The notes: generated by a model not told the origin, from the letters alone. A stretch of 64,000 bases of DNA from Combretum micranthum (GCA_024138025.1 JAMXBD010000714.1:62001-126000), one strand, 5' to 3'. Counted from the first letter of the stretch, positions 36,051 through 48,929 are shown. Program-made: numbers and translations.

Positions 36051-36730
36051 TGAAGCTTTTGGAAAAAGACACCCCATTCGATTTCAATGATGATTGTCTA
36101 ATAGCTTTTAACCTGCTAGAGGAGAAGCTCATCAATGCATTTATAATGGTAGTGCCAAAATGGAACCTACCCTTCGAGCTAATGTGTGATGCCAATGATT
36201 CAGTTGTTGGAGCTATTTTGGGACAATAAATAGACCACCATTTCCAACATATCCATTACATTAGTGGGATTTTGATAGCCACACAAGCAAACTATACCGC
36301 AACTAAAAAGGAGCCGTTAATAGTCATTTTTTCCTTCAACAAATTCAAGTCATATGTGATCTTTTCTAAAGTCATTGTTTATATTGATCATTCGGCTTTG
36401 AAATACTTCACTACAAGAAAATTGGGCTTTGAAGACAAAAATTTTGTCTCTAAACGCAAATTTTATTTGCAAAAACCATCGTCGCAGATTTTATTTGCAA
36501 AATTATAACTACATTTTCTAATTTCCGTCTCAAAACTTCTGTCTCTAAAGGCTTATTTTCTTGTAGTGCTTGTTAGCTAAAACTAATTCTAAGTCTCGAT
36601 TGATCCAATGGTATCTTTTGTTACAAGAATTTGACTTAGAAATAAGGGATAAGAAAGGTAGTGAAAACCTTGCTGCTGACCATTTGTCAAGGCTAGACAA
36701 TCCCCTATTAGACCAATTAAAGGAAGAAAT
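36050..36730 (+). pseudogene. RNase H of the Athila-type element, split by a MITE
   Basis: Plus-strand fragments include the LMCDANDSVVGA region (about 36180), which carries the first acidic residue, and YTATKKEPL.VIF (about 36290). The frame then meets the 160-bp insertion at 36409-36568 inside the DHSALKY segment. It resumes as [21 protein letters not shown] and [13 protein letters not shown] after it. Removing the insertion with one copy of its 3-bp duplication would put both sides back in the same frame, so the MITE came after the gene lost few frames here. Confidence 0.85.
36409..36568. mobile_element. 160-bp CACTA-type MITE with CTT target duplication
   Basis: Starts CACTACAAGAAAA and ends TTTTCTTGTAGTG, perfect 13-bp terminal inverted repeats of the CACTA class. 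It is flanked by a 3-bp duplication CTT (36406-36408, 36569-36571), the size produced by CACTA transposases. The interior is non-coding and AT-rich with two copies of GTCTCTAAA(C/G)GC-type sequence near the two ends. It is non-autonomous. Its first 11 bases equal those of the large CACTA element at 53426. Confidence 0.92.
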
Positions 36731-36959
36731 CAATGATGAGTTTCTTGAAGAGAGACTCTACTTTATTTACACTATAAATGAAGACCCTAAACCGTGGTTA
36801 GCAGACATTGCTAATTATTTGGTTGACAAAGAACTCCCTATAGCATTGGATTACAATCAGAGAAAAAGATTCTTTGTTGATCTTAAACATTATTTTTGGC
36901 AGTATCCATTTCTATTCTATATTTGTTTTGACCAAATGGTTAGACGATGTGTATCATAT

Positions 36960-38034
36960 AAAGAGGGTTGAACAATTTGATCATTGCCATGCTAGCCTAG
37001 CTGGAGGCCATTATAGTGCAAATAGAACAAGTCATAAGGTATTAGAGGCAGACTTCTATTGGTCATTGATTTTTAAGGATGCCTAAATGTTTGTAGCAAA
37101 TTGTGACAGATACTAGAGGTAGGAAATATCTCTAATAGAGATGAAATGCCTAAAAAATTCATTTTGAAATGTGAAATTTTTTATGTTTAAGGCATTGATT
37201 TCATGGGACCATTGCCCAACTCCTTTGGTAACAAATACATCTTAGTGGCAGTGGATTATGTGTCAAAGTGGGTGGAAGCCCAAGCTTTTCCTACTAATGA
37301 TCCTCGAGTAGTCATGAAGTTTTTGAAAAAGTTCTTTTCAAGATTCAGATGTCCTAGAACTTTAATTAGTGACAAGGACACTCATTTTTGCAACAGACAG
37401 ATTGAAAAAGTTTTAAAACATTATGGATTATATCATAGGGTTACCACACCTTATCACCCTCAAACAAGTGGAGAAATTGAGGTCTCTAATAAGGAACTCA
37501 AGTGAATCTTGGAAAAAAATAGTTGCAACAAATAGAAAGGACTGGATTTAGAAATTGGATGATACATTATGGGCCTATAGAACTGCTTTTAAAACATCTT
37601 TGGGGACAACACTCTATAGGTTAGTCTATGGGAAGGCATGCCATCTACCAATAGAACTTGAATACAAAGCATATTAGGCAATCAAATTAATGAATTAGGA
37701 TTTAAGGGTCATCAGAAAACATAGGCTTTCTCAAATCATCAATATATTGGATGAACTATGCTTAAATGTATATGAGAATAATATGGTGTACAAGGACAAG
37801 GTTAAGAAGTGTCATGATGCAAAAATCAGGCATCCACATCAGTTTAAAGAAGGAGACTTGGTTTCGTTGTTCGATTATAGGTTGAAACTTTTTCTTAGAA
37901 AACTCAAGTCAAGATGGTCTAGTTCTTTTAAAGTCAAAAAGGTCTTTCCCCATGGTGATGTAGAGATTGAAAACTTTGACAATGAAATGTTTGAGGTCAA
38001 ACGGCAAAGACTTAAACTTTATCAAGGACCATGA
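36960..38034 (+). pseudogene. integrase of the Athila-type element
   Basis: Begins with the zinc-binding N-domain around 36988 (HCHASLAGGHYSANRT) but the following Cys pair is shifted out of frame. The core at 37203-37505 is open: [10 protein letters not shown] (first Asp), SDKDTHF (second Asp) and [11 protein letters not shown] (Glu), so the catalytic triad is kept. After stops at 37505-37700 the C-terminal domain reads 37747-38034 (KKCHDAKI, FKEGDLVSLFDYRLKLF, LKSRWSS-FKVKKVFPHGDVEI). It would join cDNA ends to host DNA; broken here. Confidence 0.9.
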
Positions 38035-39462
38035 CAAGATACAGGAAGGAATGAGGAGTTGCACTTGGTAAGCTGGCAAGCTTTTGAGGAAGTATTTGTC
38101 AAGCTAAATACATTAAAAAAGTACTTAATAGAAGGCAACTCATTTCTAACTTTTCGTTTTTCTCTCTAGCTTGTTCTTTTGTTGATGAATAAGTTTTTAC
38201 AAAAGCATATTTTTTATCAAAGGGTGATGATCAAGGAAGATTAAAGTCAATTTTCGATGCCGCAATTAGAAATGTGAAAGAAGCTATGCATAAAAAGTTT
38301 GAAAAAGAATCGAGGTCCACCTATCAATTTTAGGCACGATTCAAACTGCAATTGAGTTAATATGGCCTTTTTATTTTTCACAGCTTCAACTGCGACTTGA
38401 ATTGAGCCTATAGTTACTATAATTTTTTTCCCTGATTACCTTAGTCTTAAACAACTTAAATCATGAAGGAAACTGAGTCTGCAATTCTCGTTTGTTCTCA
38501 GCCTACGATTCCAAATAGAGAAGTATCTTAAACTTTGATTCTTTAAACCTTGCTTTGTACTTTTAATTGTTGATATTCCTCTTTCTAATTCATCATGTTT
38601 TAAACATTGATGACAATGTTCAATTTAAGTATAGGGCAAAGGATTAAGCAAGACCAAGGGTTGAGACTAACAACAATTAATTAAGAATAGAGTAAATATG
38701 TTTCATTGATCACTTTCTCTCCACAATTTTAGGAAAATAATGAAATAATAAAATTTGACCAAAATTTTTCAAAATTTTGAGATGAAGTCATCAAATAACT
38801 CAATTGATTTATTGAACATCATCATCTTGCTTATGAGTTAGCTTTACTTTGTTGAAATCACTTTATGAGTAGGACTTAGTCCTAAGAAGAGCAAGCTTGA
38901 CTCCTCTATTAATTGAATAATGAAGGAAAAAGCTAAAAGATGGGGGCAAAAACCCTCTAGAGGAAAGAGAAAAGAAGAAGGTAAAAATCTTCCCCTCTAT
39001 AGCTTTTAAATATACAAATAATGAATGGAAATGAAATGAAAGCACAAATAGTGAAAAAGATTCAGGGGATGAGTTGATGTATAGGACTTCATTCTTGAGT
39101 GTAATGCTTAGAGAGATGATTAAAGGACTGCATACTTTAAATATAAGGGATAAAATTAATTAAGTCTCTCTTACTTTGTTTGACCTTTTGAATAATTTTT
39201 TCTTTAGATCTAACTTAAATAGTAAGAGTAAAGTTTGATCTATATGGATAAATCTAGTAATTTTAACACATGATATAGTAGGATCTTATGAAGTTAATTA
39301 TGTAGTGGAATGCTGAGTTTACTAATGATTAAGCTGAAGTGAATGAGAACTCTAAGTTCTGCTTGGTAATTTCCATTCATGATTTGTTTTTTGAAGCTTT
39401 GCTTTGTGATCTTGAAAGATGGTTCGGTTGAGGACAAGCAAAAGCTCAAGTATAGGGAAATT
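38035..39462. other. 3' region of Athila-type element, no ORF, ends in polypurine tract
   Basis: No env-like protein or other gene seen. An AT-rich spacer ending in AGTATAGGGAAATT just before the 3' LTR, the likely polypurine tract. Confidence 0.6.
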
Positions 39463-41095
39463 TGATAAGTGTTTTATACTTTATTCCATGCATAGGAATT
39501 TATACTTTAGTTGATCTATTTTTAGATAAATTACTATGATTCCATGCTATAATTGTGAACATGTTGCATTTTGGCTCCAAAGATTATAAAAAGAAGAAAT
39601 AAAGTGATTTGAATTAAGATTAGAGCAAAACAACAACAATGTTTGAAGATGATTTCAACCCTCCCTAAAAATCTCAATCAAGGGGAAGAAAACAAGGAAA
39701 AAGTCTAAATCATGCCCTCAATCATGCTCTAGATCTACCCCACAATTTACATTGGGATAACCGCACCTTGTGATTCATAATACAACACTAATCATACGCA
39801 CGATTCCACCCGCGGTTTGAATTAAACCTAAACAGTGCTTCTGATGAAAAGACATAGATTATATCGTAGTGAACTTTCGAACTAGTGATATGAGCTGCGA
39901 TAAGTGGCCCCATCACATGTTTGCTACCTTATTGTCACATATGTAAAGATAATGATAAAATCTACTATAAAGAATCTTTCATACCAGCAAATAAAATCTT
40001 CATGATTTCTATGCCCTGTCACTTATAAATAAACATGCATAGATGTGTAATTACGTATTGTATCATATGTAATAAATTCCTGACATATAATAGAGTAGTA
40101 TGAGAATATCTAATGAGAGAAACTCTTCTTTTGTGAGAAATTCGAGTTTGCTAGGTAAATTCATGTTAACCCTAACATTTGGTCTTACAAGATTTTGCTT
40201 AACCTATAATATCCATCATTAATTTCATATTATTTTTCTTGAATCTGTGCTTAATATTTACATTTATGGATAAATAATTATTTTAACTTAAGGTTTGTGA
40301 ATCTAAGACCTAATTCAAGTGATTTCAAATGTGTTCTAATTGAATATTTACTGGGTACTAGTATTTAGTAGCTCGAACTTATTTTCATGAGTCTAATTGT
40401 GTGGTGCACCTTTTAGATCAATGTTTGATTTTAATTGAATAGATTGAGAAATCGTTCTTTTAAATAGATCTAGGTAGCTAATGAAGTTGCCCATGATCAT
40501 CTAGAAATAAGGATGATGAAACTTTCTACCACTTGGTTTTAAATTCATTAAAATGGGTTTTAGTAAAAGGATTCTTAATCTTTATGCGAGTCTAGGTTGC
40601 TGATAGCTTGTGAAGAGATTTTAATGGTCTAACTAAATATGAAGTTTCTAACTTTAAGAGAGGCTTTGGCTTATCTTAGTGAATTCAATAGTACAAGTAT
40701 ACTCAATAAATAACTATTTGAGTTTATTAAGAAATCGCATGATAAGAACTTAGCAAAATAAATTCTAAGCTCTATCTTCCATTAACAAATTTATATCCTT
40801 AATTTTCCTTAAAAACACGTATACAATTAGTTTTAACCTTATAATAGCTTTTTGCTATTTATCTTTTTTTAGCTAGATAATAGATGAAGAGTGAGTATGG
40901 TAGATGCAGATGATCCCTAAAGAATACAACCTAAAACTATCTCGGCTACTTCGATAGGTATGCTTGCCTATGTCAGTGATTGCAACCGAAGTTGAATAGA
41001 ACATATTAGTATTTTTATAAATTTTTGAAAAACTTCAGCTTTGTGTTTGTGCTTTCAAAATGCGAAACCCATAATAACACTACATACTAACCACA
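39463..41095 (+). repeat. 3' LTR of the Athila-type element
   Basis: About 1.63 kb, starts TGATAAGTGT, ends near ACTAACCACA. TATAAATAA at 40024-40032. It has a segment of about 35 bp near 40415-40450 that is absent from the 5' LTR. Confidence 0.85.
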
Positions 41096-42241
41096 GTCCA
41101 ACCACCTAAGTCAATCGAATTAACTTGAGTTGAAGTCAATCCGGGTTAAATACATAGACTGTCCTTTTTCATGGTCGGTCTTAGTTGAACTGGGTCAGTT
41201 TTGGTCTAATAACATTGATCAGTATAATTCAAAATGTTAATCACAATTACATAACCAAGAAGGGGGAATTGAATTGGTTATTCTTTTGAAATTTAAAACT
41301 TAAAACATTTTGAGCAAACGTCAAAAACCCCTTTGATTACTTACTTAAAATTAGCACAAGAATGGCTTTGCAATAGTATAACTTAGATTACTATATAATG
41401 CATTAAATAAAAAAGAAGGAAGAGAGAAAAGTTAGGACACTATGATATATAGTTGTTCAGCTTCATGTCTACATCCACTCTTCCTAGGTCAATCTTATAT
41501 CCCATAAGGGTATGTTTTGCTAAATCTAATAAATCATTTATTAGAAATAGTATGCCAACACTTTTTGGACTCAATTCCCTCTTTTTAGTCTCCATAACAA
41601 CAACAAATATAACTTAAATTGAAGGACATACGCTATAATTCTTTATCTAAACAATTCAACAATTAACGAAGTAAATGATAATTGCAAATAAGGTTATGAT
41701 GAAGGTATTCAAGACTAGAAAATATTGATAGCAAATGTTGTTGCTTTTAGTGTCTTGTAAATTTTAAACTTTTATTTTATTTAAAGATCAATTTTCAATG
41801 GATAAATTTTGGATAAAACGTTTTTGGAACTTGACTATTGAATGATGAGAAGTTCTTAATATTTTGTAGTCATGATCTTGTAGTTCTTACCATTTTTAGA
41901 GCTTCAAAATCTAAATTTTTAAATATCTAAAGCTTCCACGTGTTAATGTTGATTATTTCTTCAAGTAAATATTCTTTTTAAGCTAATTTGAAAGATGGAG
42001 ATTGGAGAAAAATCTTATGTGTGCCTAGATGACATAAGACAACCATATAAAAAGGCTGAATATTTATAGAAATGGCGGTTGTCTAAATTTTAAATGATGA
42101 GGTTATATAAAACTTGTAAATTTGAATTATGATTTACTCACCATATTAATATATCAAAGTCAAGCAGTTAGGTTAATTTAATAATTTTATTAGTTACTCA
42201 GTAAATAATAAATTATGTGTATGTGGAATTTGTTGAAAATA
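41096..42241. other. intergenic DNA, no gene seen
   Basis: AT-rich, no domain found. A segment near 41260 (AGAAGGGGGAATTGAATTGG) looks like a word found in dispersed plant repeats. Confidence 0.4.
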
Positions 42242-43142
42242 GGGAAAAATGCAATAAAGAGTCTGTATTTATATGGTTTTTGCCCAAAAAAAAAAAAATC
42301 CAAATTTTTTTAGCATGCGTTTTAGGGTCTACATTTAAAATCTACATACATTTTAAGACCTTCATCCATTTGTAGGTAACTAACCTAAAATGCATGTAAA
42401 TTACAAATATAGCCCCTTAAATGCATGGTTAAAAAATCCAAGCCCTTTATTACAAAATTAGACAAATGTGTGCCCTTAAATGCATGATCGAAAAATTTGA
42501 AGTATTTTTTTTCTTTTTGCAAAATTACACAAATAAAAAAAAATCCATGTTATTTATTTACTATTATTTTTAAAAAAATAAGTTTTAAAACTTAGAGATA
42601 AAGTTTCCAACTCATGATATGTTTTTAACATATATACATCCACACGTATGTTCATCATTCGTAATTATTACGAAAAAAAATCCATGTTTTTTCATTTACT
42701 ATTATTTTATTTGTTCAAATTATTTATTATTGTTAAGGATAAGAAAATTGTGTGTGTACATATATACACACACACACTTTATTTGTAATAATTATCCAAA
42801 AAAATTATATTACAATGTCATAGTGGTATGTAATCTATTTAATTTTATACTTAATACAGCAAAGTTTTCATGTTATATGAATTTCTCTTTACATTATATT
42901 ACGATTATAATATATATATATATACAATTTTCTTATCTTAATAATAAATAGTGTTCAAAGTAATTAATATTGATTCATTAATGAAAATTTTCTTTTTTAT
43001 TATAAGTTTTTATATGATATGACCTTGTTGTTAGGGGAAAAAGAAATTAATAGTACTAATTTAAAAAAATTATGAAAATATCACTAGAACGAAAATAATA
43101 TTAGTTTTAGACAACTTAAACTCAGTCTCTTAAAGAGACAAG
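42242..43142 (+). repeat. left terminal inverted repeat of MULE-1
   Basis: About 900 bp, AT-rich. Contains repeated words CCCTTAAATGCATG(G/A)T and AAAAAATCCA(A/T)G. The inner end is at ACTTAAACTCAGTCTCTT, matched inverted at 45247-45270. Confidence 0.75.
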
Positions 43143-43499
43143 GTAGTAAGCAATTGACCTTGTCTTTTGGAAGATACGAGACTACCCTAGTAATCAAACT
43201 TTTCTAGCACTTGCTGCTTTTTCATTTATATCTTTAATACAACACTTGCCATATTCACTTTGTACAATCACCTATAAAGTACACAAACATGCTTAGACCC
43301 TATTATTCCACTAATCTCATGAAAAATCAACAACATCAACCTCCAACAATTCAACCAAAACATCCCCTACCAACAACATTATGAAAACTACAAAAAAAAA
43401 AAAAAACACAATATAAGAAATGACTACACTATTTCATATCATTATACGAAAAATAAAGATACAATAAATAGATAAATATAATAAATGTCAACATCATCT

Positions 43500-44720
43500 A
43501 CTATTGCCTTCATATACCCCTCCTTTATCGAACAAATGTATGATCTACTAGCCTAAGGTGTGGATCTAGATCATGCTGGGGATGCTCCATAGATAGATTT
43601 ACTTGTGTACTGGTGTCATCCCCATCATCACATTGTGGGCTGTGTTGATAAAATGGAATGGGGTATGGATCCACCTAAGTAAGGCCTCCCTTATATTGTC
43701 AAGCAGTGCTGAACGTCTCTTATGTGGAGTTAGGCACAAGAGTATCTAACAGATGTAGATACAACGATGATGATGATGGTTTAGGCTCATCAAGTTGAAC
43801 ATGTCGGGGCAAAAGCTTGTCTCTAATATCTCTGGCTACATCTCGGCTTTGCCCCACCCCCGCTTTCGCCCCTACCTTCACCTTCCTCCTTGAGGCATGC
43901 ATCTTTGTGTTTATACTAGCTAAGGTAGTGGAACATCATCACCACTATCATCATGGTCCAAATGGGTGGGTGCTAGTGGTAGCGCATCATTTAGGTTGAC
44001 ACCCATGAACTCATTCATTACACACGAATAACATCTCATGCTATGGATGGGGTATCAGTTGGTGGAATGTTAGACATATGATATATGAAATTAGCTTACA
44101 ATGGATAAGGAAGAGTAAGATTAGGATGTAACACACAAAAAGTAGAACAATAGCTTCATAATTACACATTGAAATTTCAATATATCTATTATTATCAATC
44201 TCAGATGCGTGTGGCAACTCATTTTCAAATATCTACACATATACTGCCACTAAACCTTCTACATACACCAACATCTCCTAAGCAACATCATTATTAGTCA
44301 TTGGAATGACGTCATAACACAGTGTCTTATCTCCAATGGCAACCCTATGGAATAATGTAACCTAATGTATTGTCCTATTTGTCTTAAGTCGACTAAAAAT
44401 TGTGGCTAAGATATGCTTATACATAGAATTCCTACACACACTAACCAAAACAACCAGACACCTATCATAATTAAAACCATAATTGCCTTCAACAATGTTT
44501 CCATGGGCATATAGCACAAACGTAATCTTATCTATTTCCGCTCCTACCCTACCAACTCAAAAAAAGAAGTTTGAATGCATGAAATGTGGTAATGAGTTAT
44601 GAATTGTGATTTCCTAGAATGAGCTACATTTACCATTATAGGTTTATTGATCTCATTCTTAATTAAATATACGTTGTTGTGGCTTCTAACAATACAACAT
44701 TATATGGATGAATATAAAAA
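43500..44720 (-). pseudogene. MULE transposase-like remnant (N- and C-terminal pieces)
   Basis: Minus-strand reading of 44100-44580 gives broken frames such as DKITFVLYAHGNIVEGNYGF, followed by YDVIPMTNNDVA, resembling the PB1-like N-terminal region that precedes the transposase in many plant MULEs. 43550-43960 gives a basic then acidic/Ser-rich stretch (MHASRRKVKVGAKAGVG), perhaps a C-terminus. No DDE catalytic core or zinc finger is present between them, so the middle is deleted. Location between matching inverted repeats supports the assignment. Family identity is tentative. Confidence 0.4.
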
Positions 44721-45242
44721 ATTATCATTATGGCATCATGAATTATCAAATTGAACATCAGAGAATGAGAACAAGTTAACAAAATACAACATTAGATAAC
44801 ATAATGCAACTTTAAGAAATGAATTTCATAAAATTTAATCACAATTCAATTTCGATGGAATGAATTTCATCAAATTATTTAATACAAATCTTCTTCCAAA
44901 ATTATCAATGTAGCTTCAACAAACAAATTTCAACACAATGCAGCATTAGAAAACATGAAAAAAAAATCAAAAGACAAGTGGGGCAACTAATGTATGGAAT
45001 TTGAGCATGAACTATGGACTTTGCTACAAATCATTCGAAAAAGGAACTAATTGACACTTAGGTGTGTTAAGTTGAACAAAAAATACCACCAAATCGTGTC
45101 AAATTGGCTTAAAAGGGAAGAAATCAAAATTAGGACTTATGGTTAGGGTTTATGCAAGAGGGATGTGGAGGAGAATAATAAAACTAGGAAGAAGAAAAAT
45201 GGAGGTAGAAGATAGTCGGGCAAGGGATTTTGGTATCATAGA

Positions 45243-46313
45243 CCTCGTTTTTAAAGAGACGAGTTTAAGTTACCTAAAACTGAGATTATTTTTGTCTTAA
45301 TTTCATTTTTGTAATTTTTTCTAAAATTAATAATATTAATTTCCTTTTTCCTAGTTGTTAGTACTTAAATAAAAGAGACAAAAAAAAACAAATATTAATT
45401 TTAAATAATTATGATCCATGGGGATAGTTAATAAATCATGACAATATATATGTAATCATATACTGAGCTAGAAATATTATTAACTTATTACTAAGTTTCA
45501 AAAATTAAGTTTCCATTTAATAGTAAAGTATTCTTTTATGGGAAAAATTATGGAGGAAATAATGGTATTTGTACAACAACTAAGTGATATCATGTAAATA
45601 AGGGAACTTATAATAATAAAAAATGTTAATAAATTAATATCAATTACTTTGAACACCATCTAATGTGATTAAGATGAGAAAAATTGTGTGTGTGTATATA
45701 TATATTATATTTGCAATATTAAGTGAAAAAAATCATATAGCAAAGGAACTTTTTTATATTAAGTAAAAAATTAAATAAATTTCATACCACTAGCTATGCT
45801 ATATAATAATATAATTTTTTACTCAATATTACTAATATAATATTTCTACACATTTTTCTTATTCTTAGTAATAATGAATAGTTTCAACAAAACATATAAT
45901 TGTATATGAAAAAACATGGATATTTTTTTTCAAATAACTATAAATGATGAACATATATGTGTATGTATGTGATATATATTAAATCATATCATGCGTTGGA
46001 AACTTTTTCCTAAATTTCAAAAAATATTTTCCAAAAAGTAGTAAATAAAAAAACATGGATTTTTTTTTAAGTTGTGTATTTTTGCAAAAAAAGAAAAAGA
46101 CTTGAATTTTTACATCATGGATTCAACGATCCGTATTTGCACATTTTTGTAAAAAAAGGCTTGGATTTTTTAACCGTGTGTTTAAGGGTCCAAATGTAAA
46201 CGGACTGAGGCCCTACTAATTATAAATATAGATCCTAAAAGGCATGTTAAAAAAATTTATGCCCTTCTTTTTGTAAAAATAAAAAAAATACAAGCAAAAA
46301 TTTATTCTTTGCT
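45243..46313 (-). repeat. right terminal inverted repeat of MULE-1
   Basis: Inverted, diverged copy of 42242-43142, about 1.07 kb. Outer sequence carries AAAAAATCCAAGCC on the minus strand as in the left arm. Confidence 0.75.
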
Positions 46314-46669
46314 GTAGTAGAGTTGGGTCAAGATGATATGGTGTCAAGTCCAAACTAGTTTCGAATAAAAGACTCAAAATTCAAGGTTGACTTAAATTTG
46401 ACCAAACTTAAAATTTTAAGCTCAGACTTGATCCGGAATTGATCCCTAAAAAGCTCAAGCTTGACTTAAATAAGCTCAATTAGTTTTATAAAAAGCAAAT
46501 AGACTAAAAAAGATTTGGGATTTAAGAATAGAATAAGATCTTAGTTAACTTGGTCTTGAAATATAATAAACATAAAATTGGATATAAGAGAAAATAAAAC
46601 TACAAAAATAGGTTTAAAACAAGCAAAGCACACAAGTTTTGTAATTGAGGGGGAAAAAATTAGCATTTG
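46314..46669. other. spacer between two MULEs
   Basis: About 350 bp with AAGCTCAAGCTTGACTT-type words; similar words (AGCTTATATAAACTCTCGAG) continue beyond the second MULE at 49150, so MULE-2 may have inserted into one dispersed repeat. No gene. Confidence 0.4.
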
Positions 46670-46870
46670 TATGGAAATTCCCCAGTTTTATAAAATAATT
46701 ATGAATATATGGCACAAAAAAAAAATACATTCCAAACTGTGCCTTTGACCAAACGATTTTTTTTTTTATATTTAATTAAGAGGGTGCAGGCGCAAATGCC
46801 TGTCCACATACGCCCTCTTTACGTAACAAAGAGGGCTCATCTGGCACCCGTACCCTCTTCATAAGTCCCT
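46670..46870 (+). repeat. left terminal inverted repeat of MULE-2
   Basis: Contains an inner hairpin: GCCCTCTTT and AAAGAGGGC separated by a few bases (46830-46856). It is repeated inverted at the right arm. Confidence 0.7.
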
Positions 46871-47099
46871 TAAATACATAACAATGTGTAAATTTATTAC
46901 AATTCTCATATTCTATGGAATAAAAACATCCCTGTATCTAGCCATGACATTATCCTACTAACAAATTTTCACCCCATACAACAATTACTCAGTTAAGTAG
47001 TAGTTAATTACTATTAAAGGTACAATAACACTAAAAACAATAATTTTGAAAATATTTCAACAAATATAACATCTTACTATGAAACAATTATAATCCATA

Positions 47100-48365
47100 C
47101 AATTTATTGTCTCCTTTTCTCATCTCTCCTCTTAAAAACTGCCCGACTAAAGTGTGCTAAGACCGAAGACTTCTATCGTAGTTGCTCTTCACGTGATTTC
47201 TATTCTTTCCCACCACCTTGTTCTTATTCTTTAGGTGAATGCATGAAGTCACTGGGGTTATCAAGCTATGTTGATATGTTTGATGAACCTAAGTTAACTG
47301 AGTCACACCCTCCCTCATATCTACTTCGTGTTCTTCAGGTAGTCATTCTTTATGCGTTACTAGGGTATCTGGATTAAACCAATATTATACTTAGGGTTCG
47401 ATGTGTAATAGGGACTATGTACAGCCGAGGAGCTGCCAACAATATCACCAGGAAAGTTGCTGCTAGAAGGGAATATATCATAAGATGGTTTTGAACCTGT
47501 GCCTTGGAAGTATCCACCAGCATAACTCATGTCATAGGACTGTATGGTATGGGTTGCATTTGAGTACACTAGCAATGTAGGTATTATCTATTCAAGAATG
47601 GAAGACATGGAATGCTAACCACAATAGAGTCTTCGTGGTAGCTATGTACTACGTTGAATAACTCCTTGTTCCTATTCCACTCTATGATACGCTACAAGCC
47701 CAGCTTCATCACTATCATCTTCTTCTTCTTCATCCTCAGCAGCATAGCTACATTGAACTTGGGTAAAAAGCATCGATGCTCTATGCTAGTCATGATATCA
47801 CATGGCTCTTTGAGCAATGCAAACCATGTAAGATGTTCTACCAGTTAAAGTTACCTTCTTGAAGCCTTGCACTATTGAAAAGAGAGATATCATATCTAAT
47901 TCATGTAAATTGACATAACTTGATACAATAAATGAACTACAACAATTGTACTTACCATTCAACTGAATAAAACTCAAGATTGACCTACCTATTGACATGT
48001 GATGCGTTGATACTAGCTGAGGTAATCTAGATGTACCCCTCCACTCAACTCAATAAGGACTACACGAATTCACTAGATCATCCTGTTGTTGCACGTAGCC
48101 TCTGTGTAATTCCACACAATTTGTGTCAAATGTGTCATGCATGTCAATGGCATGAAGTTGGACATCAATGTTAGCTTCTAGTAGGATGCCCTGGTGGCTA
48201 CCAAATTGTTGGAGCACATAATTCGAGAGGTGCTACTCAATAATCCAAAAGCAAATAAGAGGCATCCATCCTCATCTAAACTTTCCTCAATAGAGGTCTA
48301 TCATACTTTGGCCCATGTGATCCAATCACGATGTTTCCATAAGCATACACCATAAAGCAAACAAA
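47100..48365 (-). pseudogene. plant-mobile-domain-like gene remnant in MULE-2
   Basis: On the minus strand, 48000-48360 reads, with frame changes, as HLSNYVLQQFG, then DVQLHAIDMHDTFDTN and LHRGYVQQQDDL. This is the order seen near the end of the plant mobile domain (MAIN-like, 'phosphatase 7 long form homolog') where an R-V-x-R-Q-F-G motif precedes an L-H-x-x-D-L segment and a W/Y-rich stretch. Downstream (47990-47360) follows an acidic stretch (AAEDEEEEDDSDEAG) and a Tyr/Ser/Gly/Pro-rich tail (GYFQGTGSKPSYDIFPSSS). Stops occur in all frames. PMD genes are known to be carried by MULEs. The domain call is from motif memory and moderate. Confidence 0.45.
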
Positions 48366-48693
48366 ATTCACCATTGCAAACCTATACATTAAACGCATGC
48401 AAATAAATATCGATAAGAACTGAAAATGAAGATTGAATGTCATACATTGTTTTCAATTTTTCCTAAACTTTCGTAAGGCTTTTTAGTCTTTTCCACACAT
48501 TACCATACCTTGACATAATTTACACCACTTTCATCTTGGCATTTTACTGAATAGTTGATATGCATGAACCAAATAACAACTTCAACAATCAAAACTTCAC
48601 ATGCATCAAAGTACAATACTATGACACATTAATGGGGAAGACTACTAACAAAAGTCATAAATTTTGACTAATCTAGTTCAAAGGAAAAACCTA

Positions 48694-48718
48694 ATATATA
48701 TATATATATATATATATA
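48694..48718. repeat. (AT)n microsatellite
   Basis: About 12 AT dinucleotides inside MULE-2. Confidence 0.9.
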
Positions 48719-48929
48719 CAGTAACCTAAGGTGGTTCAACACGATGAGGTAAATATGAAGTAATATGAGTAAAACAAGAGAAGAAAAAGAGAAATTTACC
48801 TTAAAAGCCGAAGATCTAATGTTGGGAAGTCAGTAGAGTTAAGTAGCTACACCTCTTAAGTAGGGGAGAGTGTTTTTTTATGCGGTTGTGAAATGAAGGA
48901 GTAAGGTCAGGCAAATGTTGTTTTTAAGT

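Larger units (their letters stand above)
31756..41095 (+). mobile_element. Athila-type Ty3/gypsy retrotransposon, degraded
   Basis: Two long direct repeats starting TGATAAGT (31756 and 39463) and ending in ACCACA-type sequence (about 33369 and 41095) bracket a gag-pol interior. The PBS follows the 5' LTR at 33378 and a purine tract (AGTATAGGGAAATT) precedes the 3' LTR. Domain order is gag, protease, RT, RNase H, integrase, the Ty3/gypsy order. LTR starts of this kind and the TGGCGCC-derived PBS are typical of Athila. Reading frames have many stops. The first 61 bp of the LTRs differ at 5 sites and there is a 35-bp length difference inside, so the insertion is old. No clear target duplication remains. 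An env-like ORF, found in many Athila elements, was not seen between 38034 and 39462. Confidence 0.85.
42242..46313. mobile_element. Mutator-like element with long terminal inverted repeats (MULE-1)
   Basis: The left arm (about 42242-43142) and the right arm (about 45243-46313) are inverted copies of each other. Matching blocks are visible throughout: 42605-42680 pairs with 45940-46030, 42410-42540 with 46080-46190, and 43070-43142 with 45243-45310. Arms of about 0.9-1.07 kb, diverged by many indels, fit a MULE. The left end starts GGGAAAAATGC. I could not find a 9-bp target duplication, and end positions are uncertain by some tens of bases. The interior (43143-45242) holds a minus-strand transposase-like remnant. 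Confidence 0.7.

Noticed and set aside
31731..41120. Target duplication of the Athila-type element
   Set aside because: TGGTC at the left and GTCCA at the right do not match convincingly; end decay makes the exact borders uncertain.
42619..42951. 110-residue plus-strand open frame rich in Tyr, Ile and Phe
   Set aside because: It lies wholly within an AT-rich inverted-repeat arm of MULE-1; composition explains the openness.
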